DNA of 5,262 nt from REEB481 sp041170785. GTDB lineage: Bacteria > Bacteroidota > Bacteroidia > NS11-12g > UBA955. Below the pieces are notes generated by a model, which made no database searches, was not told where the DNA came from, and saw only the letters and a list, made by a program, of their open reading frames with translations. Below are positions 1 to 5,041 of the stretch, in pieces; position 1 is the stretch's first letter, and each line of letters starts with the position of its first letter. Location of the stretch: NCBI GenBank assembly GCA_041170785.1, contig JBEDND010000094.1:1-5262 (forward strand), in the 5' to 3' direction. The translations under genes and the position numbers were made by a program.

Positions 1-2
1 CC

Positions 3-584
3 TTGGCAGGCCTCCTCCATGCATCTGAATGCGCCCAGGGATTGATGGGCGGACTGATTCCAAACCAATATTCCGACAGCGTGATGAACAGGGTTGCCGG
101 CGACTTCGGATTTAAGTTTCCACTTCCGCCCCAGTTTCGATTGGTACAATCGAACAAGGAAATGCTCTGGTTTATTTGGGAAGGACGAGACTTTAGGGCA
201 AACCTATGGGTGAATATTACCCCTGATACCAACAGTGTGGTAAGCCTGGAACAAATGATTCAAATCAGAGACACATTCGCCCGCCGTTATGTACGCGGCA
301 ATCAGGGGTGGCCAATGATGACCAGCAAAAGCAGTGAATTTCCAAGTTTTACACTCCCATTGAACCAAACTCCGGGCTGGTGTGGCTGGTGGACCATCAA
401 CGGGCAGTGGCAGCGCGGGCCGTTCCGCAGGTTTCAGTTTGCGGACCAGGCGGGGCAAAGAAGCATTTGGCTGGAAGGATTCCTCGAAGCTCCGGAGATT
501 CCGCAAAGCGCCTATTACCGTATGTTTGACATCATTGCTGCGGGATTTCAATGGACAAGCAACAACACGGCCCGAAATCCATGA
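3..584 (+). CDS. DUF4837-like protein, C-terminal part (5' end outside window)
   Basis: The reading frame is open from the left edge and ends at a TGA (582-584), so this is the C-terminal ~193 residues of a longer protein. The TTG at base 3 is only the first start-like codon, not a credible start. The pattern resembles my recollection of DUF4837 proteins from Bacteroidota, which are about 330-350 residues and often lipoproteins: an aromatic-rich strand (LWFIWEGRDFRANLWVNITP), then a basic helix and GNQGWPMMTS. After that come a Trp-rich segment ending in QRGPFRRF, where the family has GGPF, and a closing IWLEGFLEAPE with an amphipathic helix. Family function is unknown. The N-terminal half, including any signal peptide, is not visible. 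The stop overlaps the purN start, so the two are probably cotranscribed and translationally coupled. The family call rests on remembered motifs only. Confidence 0.62.
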   Translation: MAGLLHASECAQGLMGGLIPNQYSDSVMNRVAGDFGFKFPLPPQFRLVQSNKEMLWFIWEGRDFRANLWVNITPDTNSVVSLEQMIQIRDTFARRYVRGNQGWPMMTSKSSEFPSFTLPLNQTPGWCGWWTINGQWQRGPFRRFQFADQAGQRSIWLEGFLEAPEIPQSAYYRMFDIIAAGFQWTSNNTARNP

Positions 585-1141
585 AGCACATCGTGGTTTT
601 TGCCTCCGGAAACGGCAGCAATGCCATGAACCTTATTCAACGCTTCAAAACAGGAACCAAAGCACGCGTGGTGGCTGTGTTCTGCAACAACCCTGAAGCA
701 GGCATCATTGAAAAAGCAAAAGCTGAAGGTGTTCCTGTGGTGTTGTTTAACCGAACTCAGTTCCGCGAGGCCGGGGCCTTTGACGAGCAACTGGCCGCAT
801 TTCAGCCGGACATCATTGCCCTGGCAGGATTTCTGTGGCTGTTTCCTTCAAGACTGGTTCAGCAATACCCCAATCGTATTGTAAACATCCACCCCGCTTT
901 GCTGCCGGCATACGGCGGAAAAGGCATGTATGGCGACCATGTGCACCGCGCTGTGCTCGCAAACAAAGAAACCCGACATGGTGTCAGCGTTCACCTGGTA
1001 AATGAACACTACGATGAAGGACAAATCCTGTTGCAGGAATCCTTTGCCCTTAGGCCGGATGATACGCTCGAAACCATCAAACAGCGCATCCACGAACTTG
1101 AATACCGGCTCTTCCCTGCCGCCCTGGAACAGTTGCTCTGA
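581..1141 (+). CDS. purN: phosphoribosylglycinamide formyltransferase (GAR transformylase)
   Basis: This cytoplasmic enzyme transfers the formyl group of 10-formyltetrahydrofolate to glycinamide ribonucleotide, the third step of de novo purine synthesis. The 186-residue product is a typical PurN length. The N-terminal ASGNGSN (residues 8-14) is the phosphate-binding loop of the nucleotide. The catalytic set is complete: N102 and H104 in VNIHPALLP, S136 in HGVSVH and D145 in YDEG, matching N106/H108/S135/D144 of the E. coli enzyme. The GGKGMYG segment (112-118) replaces a shorter loop of the E. coli protein and is, as I recall, usual in Bacteroidota. An ATG at 551 in the same frame would add ten residues (MDKQQHGPKS). 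I prefer 581 because PurN normally begins right at the first beta strand (MKHIVVFASG) and because this ATG shares an ATGA with the upstream stop. No clear Shine-Dalgarno is seen, which is normal for the phylum. Confidence 0.95.
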   Translation: MKHIVVFASGNGSNAMNLIQRFKTGTKARVVAVFCNNPEAGIIEKAKAEGVPVVLFNRTQFREAGAFDEQLAAFQPDIIALAGFLWLFPSRLVQQYPNRIVNIHPALLPAYGGKGMYGDHVHRAVLANKETRHGVSVHLVNEHYDEGQILLQESFALRPDDTLETIKQRIHELEYRLFPAALEQLL

Positions 1142-1168
1142 GTCGGGTTAATACTTGCCTGAAGCCCT

Positions 1169-1176
1169 TAACTTTG
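1169..1176 (+). promoter_or_regulatory. Bacteroidota -7 promoter element before the PLP-enzyme gene
   Basis: TAACTTTG is an exact match to the Bacteroidota primary-sigma -7 consensus TAnnTTTG. It ends only four bases before the ATG at 1181, so transcription would begin at or within a few bases of the start codon and give a leaderless or nearly leaderless mRNA. I do not see a convincing -33 TTG at the usual 17-23 base spacing, which lowers confidence. The 39-base gap after purN has no obvious terminator, so read-through from purN is also possible. Confidence 0.5.
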
Positions 1177-1180
1177 TGGC

Positions 1181-2326
1181 ATGCATTTCGAAACCAAAGT
1201 GCTGCACGCCGGCATCGAACCCGATCCGACAACCGGGGCCATTATGACCCCCATTTTCCAGACCAGCACCTATGTTCAGGCCGCTCCGGGCGACCACAAA
1301 GGCTACGAATATTCCAGAACCCATAACCCCACGCGCGACGCGCTGCAGGCCAACCTCGCCGCCCTCGAGCAAACCCGATATGCCCTGTGTTTCAGCACCG
1401 GCATGGGCGCCATTGATGCCTGCGTGAAACTGCTCAAACCAGGCGACCACGTGGTAAGCACCAACGACCTGTACGGCGGCACCTACCGCATCTTCACCAA
1501 AATATTTGAACCCCTCGGCATCCAATTTTCGTTTGTGGATATGACCGATACGGCCTCCGTGGCCGCAGCCATGACCCCGCAAACCAAAATGATCTGGGCC
1601 GAAACCCCAACCAACCCCATGGTGCGCATCGTGGATATTAAAGCCATCGTGGCCATCGGCAAGAAAGCCGGGGTTCTGGTGGCGGTGGACAATACCTTCG
1701 CCAGTCCTTACCTGCAAAACCCTGCCGTATTGGGTGCCGACATCGTGATGCACAGCGTCACCAAATACATCAACGGGCACAGCGATGTTGTAATGGGCGC
1801 TTTGTGCGTAAACGATACCGAACTGCGCGACCGACTAGCCTTCATACAGAACAGTTGCGGCGCCACCCCCGGCCCGCAGGATTGCTTCCTGGTATTGCGC
1901 GGCATTAAAACCCTGCACATCCGCATGCAGCGGCACTGTGAGAACGGCGCGAAAGTGGCGCATTTCCTGCGCAATCATCCGAAAGTGGGTGTAGTGCATT
2001 GGCCAGGCTTTGAAGACCATGCCGGCCACGCCATTGCTAAAAGACAGATGAAGGATTTCGGCGGCATGATGAGTTTCACCCTCAAAAACGACAGCCTCGA
2101 ATCTGCCTTTACCTTCTTGAAAAATACCCACCTGTTCAGCCTGGCGGAAAGCCTCGGCGGAGTGGAAAGTCTGGTGGGACATCCCGCCTCCATGACACAT
2201 GCCTCCATTCCCCGGGAAGAACGCATGAAGTCCGGGCTGGTGGATTCCCTCATCCGCCTCAGCGTGGGTATTGAACATGTGGACGACCTGATTGCCGATT
2301 TGGAACAGGCGCTGGCTGCGGTGTAA
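1181..2326 (+). CDS. cystathionine gamma-synthase / gamma-lyase family PLP enzyme
   Basis: This is a complete 381-residue enzyme of the Cys/Met-metabolism PLP family (fold type I), acting in transsulfuration or methionine synthesis in the cytoplasm. Visible landmarks are YSRTHNPTR (44-52; Y44 and R46 contact the PLP phosphate of the partner subunit), FSTGMGAI (71-78), LYGGTYR with ring-stacking Y98, and WAETPTNP. Then come VDNTFASPYLQNP with D170 binding the pyridine nitrogen, SVTKYINGHSD with Schiff-base lysine K195, SLGGVES (324-330), and R359 in LIRLSVGIE for the substrate carboxylate. The acidic residues E43 and E329 sit where human gamma-lyase has E59 and E339, which favours gamma-synthase/gamma-lyase over beta-lyase. 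Synthase and lyase cannot be separated by eye, so I give no gene symbol. The start is the first ATG; the protein begins with the usual FETKVLHAG strand. Methionine gamma-lyase or O-acetylhomoserine sulfhydrylase activity is less likely. Confidence 0.93.
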   Translation: MHFETKVLHAGIEPDPTTGAIMTPIFQTSTYVQAAPGDHKGYEYSRTHNPTRDALQANLAALEQTRYALCFSTGMGAIDACVKLLKPGDHVVSTNDLYGGTYRIFTKIFEPLGIQFSFVDMTDTASVAAAMTPQTKMIWAETPTNPMVRIVDIKAIVAIGKKAGVLVAVDNTFASPYLQNPAVLGADIVMHSVTKYINGHSDVVMGALCVNDTELRDRLAFIQNSCGATPGPQDCFLVLRGIKTLHIRMQRHCENGAKVAHFLRNHPKVGVVHWPGFEDHAGHAIAKRQMKDFGGMMSFTLKNDSLESAFTFLKNTHLFSLAESLGGVESLVGHPASMTHASIPREERMKSGLVDSLIRLSVGIEHVDDLIADLEQALAAV

Positions 2327-2373
2327 AGACGGACACAGCATCTGTTTTCATGTGGACTAGAAAGCCTTAACAT

Positions 2374-2401
2374 GTAAATTCAGTCAGCAAACTGACGGTA
2401 T
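2374..2401. repeat. tandem operator-like repeat, copy 1
   Basis: This is the first of two direct repeats of 28 bases (24 of 28 identical to copy 2 by hand count), with a 32-base period. It contains the dyad TCAGT-N6-ACTGA at 2380-2395 (TCAGTCAGCAAACTGA). Dyads of this size with TCAGT/ACTGA arms resemble operators of dimeric helix-turn-helix repressors such as TetR-family proteins. That assignment is inference: no regulator gene is in the window. Confidence 0.55.
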
Positions 2402-2405
2402 TTAC

Positions 2406-2433
2406 GTGAATTCAGTCAGTTGACTGACGGTAT
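2406..2433. repeat. tandem operator-like repeat, copy 2
   Basis: This is the second copy, with a more symmetric dyad: TCAGTCA-GT-TGACTGA at 2412-2427 has 7-base arms around two central bases. It lies 32 bases (about three helical turns) from copy 1, so two bound dimers would sit on the same DNA face. The dyad overlaps TTGACT (2420-2425), which is followed 18 bases later by TATCAT (2444-2449), a combination resembling a sigma-70 -35/-10 pair. That promoter reading is weak in a Bacteroidota background, and the downstream DNA encodes nothing recognisable. Confidence 0.55.
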
Positions 2434-2604
2434 ATTCTAAATCTATCATATTTTTTTTGATTCATGTTTCAAAGAGTACCCCCTGGAAGCTTTGAGCGCA
2501 ATCTGAATAAGTAGCCTGCGATTCAACTAATGGGATTGAATAGCTTATTTCTGAAATTGCATCATGCAAACGCCCGGATCAAAGGATGTTTTATACGTTA
2601 TAGG

Positions 2605-2633
2605 TTGCGCAGCACTTCATCCATGTAATTTTA
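2605..2633 (+). promoter_or_regulatory. candidate Bacteroidota promoter for the DUF2400 gene
   Basis: A TTG (2605-2607) is followed, after 18 bases, by TAATTTTA (2626-2633), which matches seven of eight positions of the -7 pattern TAnnTTTG. Spacing is within the usual 17-23 bases. Transcription would start near 2639, leaving a leader of roughly 45 bases before the ATG at 2686. In AT-rich intergenic DNA such matches occur by chance, so this is tentative. Confidence 0.3.
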
Positions 2634-2685
2634 AAGCTCTACTTCAAAATTGCATGGTTCCGGATGCCAAAATTTCGGTAGCTTC

Positions 2686-3462
2686 ATGAACAAAAAACAG
2701 CTCAGGCAACTGCTGGATGCGAAAGCTGAAGCTTTTAACCGGCCCGACTTTATCGAACATGACCCCATTTCCGTGCCGCACCGGTTCAGCCGGAAACAGG
2801 ACATAGAAATTGCGGCATTGTTTGCAGCCCTGCTGGCCTGGGGCAACCGCACTTCCATCATCAACAGTGCCAAGCGCCTGATGACTTTTATGGATGATGC
2901 GCCTGCGGATTTCATCATCCACCATCAGGAGCAAGACCGAAAACGGATGGAAGGCTGGGTGCACCGCACTTTCCAGTTTCCGGACCTGCTTTATTTCCTC
3001 GAATTCCTGCAGTACCATTACCGGCAGCATGATTCTCTCGAAACAGCTTTTACCGAGGGCATGAATGCCGGCGATGTACATGTGGAAAACGGACTCATCC
3101 ATTTCCACCGCTATTTCTTCTCCCTGCCCCATCTGAAACGCACGGAGAAACACCTGCAAACGCCCGAGCGCAAATCGGCCTGCAAGCGCATCAACCTCTT
3201 TCTGCGCTGGATGGTGCGTACAGACAGCCGCGGCGTTGATTTCGGGCTCTGGAACCGGATCGGTATGAACCAACTCCTCTGCCCGCTCGACGTGCATGTG
3301 CACCGCGCCGCACTGGCCCTGGGATTACTCAATCGAAAACAAGCTGACTGGCAGGCCTGCCTGGAATTGAGTGCGGCCTTGCGCAAACTCAACCCGGACG
3401 ACCCCGTGCGCTATGACTTCGCCCTGTTCGGCATCAGCCTGGAAATGAGCGGAAAAGATTAA
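2686..3462 (+). CDS. TIGR02757 / DUF2400 family protein
   Basis: The 258-residue product has the expected size and landmarks of the TIGR02757 (DUF2400) family, whose role is, to my knowledge, not established. In order: an N-terminal helix, DFIEHDPISVPHRFS, the conserved ALLAWGNRTSIINSAKRLM block, RINLFLRWMVR, and VDFGLWNRI. Then come CPLDVHVHRAALALGLL (D202, H204) and a closing LRKLNPDDPVRYDFALFGISL. PLDVHVHR...LGL resembles the VDTHVxRV...L segment of helix-hairpin-helix DNA glycosylases of the endonuclease III type, where the Asp is catalytic. The usual LPGVGxKTA hairpin with the catalytic Lys is not seen before it. No signal peptide or membrane segment is evident, so it is probably cytoplasmic. 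The frame extends upstream to a TTG at 2650, but the ATG at 2686 gives the family-like N terminus MNKKQLRQLLD. It is a single gene converging on the metal-exporter gene. Confidence 0.85.
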   Translation: MNKKQLRQLLDAKAEAFNRPDFIEHDPISVPHRFSRKQDIEIAALFAALLAWGNRTSIINSAKRLMTFMDDAPADFIIHHQEQDRKRMEGWVHRTFQFPDLLYFLEFLQYHYRQHDSLETAFTEGMNAGDVHVENGLIHFHRYFFSLPHLKRTEKHLQTPERKSACKRINLFLRWMVRTDSRGVDFGLWNRIGMNQLLCPLDVHVHRAALALGLLNRKQADWQACLELSAALRKLNPDDPVRYDFALFGISLEMSGKD

Positions 3463-3520
3463 CCGGATCATTCACGAGCGCAGCCTGTATGTTGCTTGTG
3501 CTTGTTGGATTCCTTTTTAA

Positions 3521-3544
3521 TTGGGTTCGACTCCGCTCACCCAA
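3521..3544. repeat. hairpin with REP-like core between convergent genes
   Basis: TTGGGT (3521-3526) and ACCCAA (3539-3544) form perfect 6-base arms around the 12-base loop TCGACTCCGCTC. The core TTCGACTCCGCTCA resembles short dispersed intergenic repeats of the TTCGACT...CGCTCA type that I recall from Bacteroidota and other genomes. It lies in the 89-base gap where the DUF2400 gene and the metal-exporter gene converge, so it could stabilise or end both transcripts. It lacks a T run on either 3' side and is not a classical intrinsic terminator. Copy number in the genome cannot be seen from here. Confidence 0.45.
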
Positions 3545-3551
3545 CTTCAAT

Positions 3552-4469
3552 TCAGCAGCAAGGTTCTTCAGCACACCTGCTAAATTCCGTTTCGATGGTG
3601 CTGTGGCCAATATTCAGATGTTCCAATTTGTGGCGCAACTCCTGTTTGATTTCCTGTTCCTGAATTCTGTCCACTTCAGGTGCCAGCAACACATGCATGG
3701 TGATGGCATTGCGCATGCTGCCAATCGCCCAGATATGCAAATGGTGTACATCCTGCACACCAGGCACCTGAAGCAGCGCAGTGCGCACTGCATCCGGATT
3801 GATACCATGAGGAATTCCATCCAGCGCCAGCCGAATACTTTCCATCAGTAGTTTTACCGTTCCGAATAAAATCACCAGGGCAATAAGAAACCCCATTGCG
3901 GGATCCAGCCAAACCCAGCCGCCATACATGGCCAGCAATCCGCTGATCACCACTCCCAGGGAAACCAAGGCATCGGCGGCCATGTGCAGGAATGCCGCAC
4001 GGAAGTTGATGTCGTTTCGGTGTTCGCCGTCGCGCATGAACAGCCAGGCCGTGAACCCATTCACCAGAATGCCGGCGGCAGCTGTGAGCACCACCCATTC
4101 ACTCTGAACATCATGAATATGGTTGATGCGCGTGAGCGAAGCCCGAATGATGAGGAACACCATCAACAGCAATAAAAGACCATTGATAAGTCCGGCAAGG
4201 ATGGTTGTTTTTGCGTAACCATAAGTAAACAGGCGATGCGGTCGTTTCGAGGCTAGCCAAAAGGCAAACAGCGAAATGAGCAAACCCAAAACGTCACTCA
4301 GGTTGTGGGCAGCATCACTCCAAAGTGCAATGGACCCCGACCAAAACGCTGCCAGTGACTCAATGCCCACAAAGGCCAGATTCACCAGCACACCTGCCAC
4401 AAATACACGATGCTGCCTTTCCGTCAGGCTGGCATGTATGGGTTGATGATGGTGGCTGTGGTCATGCAT
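3552..4469 (-). CDS. cation diffusion facilitator family metal exporter (CzcD/ZitB-like)
   Basis: This 305-residue inner-membrane antiporter of the CDF family probably exports Zn(II), and perhaps Cd(II) or Co(II), in exchange for protons. The N terminus is His-rich (MHDHSHHHQPIH). Six hydrophobic segments follow, at about residues 22-42, 47-72, 88-110, 125-145, 160-182 and 187-208. The transport site is complete: H55-N-L-S-D59 in segment 2 and H162-M-A-A-D166 in segment 5; the HxxxD pairs suggest zinc preference. NDINFRAAFLHM and DGIPHGI are family signatures. The cytoplasmic domain (~217-290) has the ferredoxin-like VHHLHIWAIG strand, and the protein ends CAEEPCC, three cysteines that could bind metal. 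The start is the only ATG before the His-rich segment. It is divergent from the thioredoxin gene and transcribed alone. The exact metal cannot be told from sequence. Confidence 0.93.
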   Translation of the reverse strand: MHDHSHHHQPIHASLTERQHRVFVAGVLVNLAFVGIESLAAFWSGSIALWSDAAHNLSDVLGLLISLFAFWLASKRPHRLFTYGYAKTTILAGLINGLLLLLMVFLIIRASLTRINHIHDVQSEWVVLTAAAGILVNGFTAWLFMRDGEHRNDINFRAAFLHMAADALVSLGVVISGLLAMYGGWVWLDPAMGFLIALVILFGTVKLLMESIRLALDGIPHGINPDAVRTALLQVPGVQDVHHLHIWAIGSMRNAITMHVLLAPEVDRIQEQEIKQELRHKLEHLNIGHSTIETEFSRCAEEPCC

Positions 4470-4477
4470 CGCTGTTG

Positions 4478-4485
4478 CAAATTAA
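4478..4485 (-). promoter_or_regulatory. candidate -7 element for the metal-exporter gene
   Basis: On the minus strand TTAATTTG ends eight bases before the exporter ATG. It matches TAnnTTTG at all but one fixed position. A transcript from it would have only a few leader bases. I see no good -33 partner and no obvious metal-regulator dyad, so this is a weak call based on position and pattern. Confidence 0.28.
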
Positions 4486-4540
4486 TCGGATATTTACCCA
4501 CTACGCTCACATCGAATAGCGAACAAATTGTCAGTAGGAA

Positions 4541-4548
4541 TATCTTTG
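4541..4548 (+). promoter_or_regulatory. Bacteroidota -7 element for the thioredoxin gene
   Basis: TATCTTTG exactly fits TAnnTTTG and lies 34 bases before the thioredoxin ATG, giving an expected leader of roughly 28-30 bases. A -33 TTG at standard spacing is not evident; the nearest TTG (4528-4530) is too close. The location between divergent genes supports a promoter here. Confidence 0.45.
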
Positions 4549-4582
4549 GAGCAAGGTTTGAAATTTAGAGAATCACAAAACT

Positions 4583-4903
4583 ATGGCTAAAGAAATAACA
4601 GATTCGAACTTCAGCGAAGTGGTGCTTAAATCAGACAAGCCCGTGCTGGTTGACTTTTGGGCCGCATGGTGCGGTCCTTGTCGGATGATTGCCCCTTTGG
4701 TGGAAGAGCTTTCCAATGATTTTGAAGGCAAGGCATTGGTTGGTAAAATGGACGTAGATACCAATCCGAATACAGCGGGTGAGTACGGCATCCGCAGCAT
4801 CCCGACCCTGCTCATTTTCAAAAACGGTGCAGTTGTCGATAAAGTGGTGGGCGTGGTTTCAAAAGGTGTGCTCGCCTCTAAACTGGAAGCCCAGACGGCC
4901 TGA
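4583..4903 (+). CDS. trxA: thioredoxin
   Basis: This is a full-length cytoplasmic thioredoxin of 106 residues that reduces protein disulfides and is recycled by thioredoxin reductase. The active site WCGPC is at residues 29-33 with C30 and C33. The buried D24 lies in VDFWAAW, and the cis-proline P74 in SIPTLLIFKNG. The usual closing helix VSKGVLASKLEAQ is present. There is no signal peptide, so a periplasmic paralog is unlikely. The ATG at 4583 gives the normal thioredoxin N terminus. The gene has its own apparent promoter upstream and a strong terminator 22 bases after the stop, so it is a single-gene unit, divergent from the metal exporter. The degenerate gene downstream aligns with it without gaps over 73 residues once a frameshift is repaired. 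Confidence 0.96.
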   Translation: MAKEITDSNFSEVVLKSDKPVLVDFWAAWCGPCRMIAPLVEELSNDFEGKALVGKMDVDTNPNTAGEYGIRSIPTLLIFKNGAVVDKVVGVVSKGVLASKLEAQTA

Positions 4904-4925
4904 GTCATTGCTTTACGCAACAGCT

Positions 4926-4965
4926 AAAGACCCTGCATATTGTGGATGTGCAGGGTCTTTTTTTT
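4926..4965 (+). terminator. intrinsic terminator after the thioredoxin gene
   Basis: AAAGACCCTGCA (4926-4937) pairs perfectly with TGCAGGGTCTTT (4949-4960), a 12-base stem with an 11-base loop. An uninterrupted T run spans 4958-4965. This is a textbook Rho-independent terminator. Because both arms are A/T-flanked, a minus-strand transcript would also form the hairpin but with a shorter U tract. Confidence 0.93.
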
Positions 4966-5041
4966 GCATCGGCTTGTGTGAAAGTACCTGAGCCATTCGG
5001 AAGTGAAACATCATAGCTTCGAAAAACTAATACATATAAAT

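Larger units (their letters stand above)
2327..2685. other. 359-base gene-free intergenic region
   Basis: This stretch between the PLP-enzyme gene and the DUF2400 gene has no credible coding sequence in any frame. It holds the two tandem operator-like repeats (2374-2433), an 8-base T run (2451-2458), a 13-base palindrome TTGCATCATGCAA (2557-2569), a 6-base-arm inverted repeat (2521-2526 with 2536-2541) and a candidate promoter (2605-2633). The segment 2434-2520 is AT-rich at its start and otherwise featureless. No strong intrinsic terminator follows the PLP-enzyme stop; the ACAG-CAT-CTGTTTT at 2335-2346 is too short to call. Confidence 0.7.

Noticed and set aside
2426..2458. Operator copy 2 with the T run at 2451-2458 as an intrinsic terminator for the PLP-enzyme gene.
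   Set aside because: About 20 bases separate the short stem from the T run, too far for a Rho-independent terminator.
2464..2514. A 16-codon reading frame (MFQRVPPGSFERNLNK) just after the sigma-70-like promoter, considered as a leader peptide.
   Set aside because: It has no ribosome binding site, no codon bias that can be judged at this length, and no attenuator structure downstream.
2610..2637. A minus-strand 8-codon frame (MDEVLRNL) that could be the tail of a lost gene.
   Set aside because: It is closed by a stop just upstream in frame and is too short to support any homology.
3521..3544. GGGTTCGACTCC looked like the T-arm of a tRNA.
   Set aside because: The 5-base T stem does not pair (G51 would face G63) and no acceptor, D or anticodon arms can be drawn around it.
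3676..4098. Long alternative frames inside the metal-exporter gene, and similar frames opposite the PLP-enzyme gene (1148-1780) and the DUF2400 gene (2644-3303).
   Set aside because: They are shadows of strongly supported genes, and their translations show no recognisable domains.
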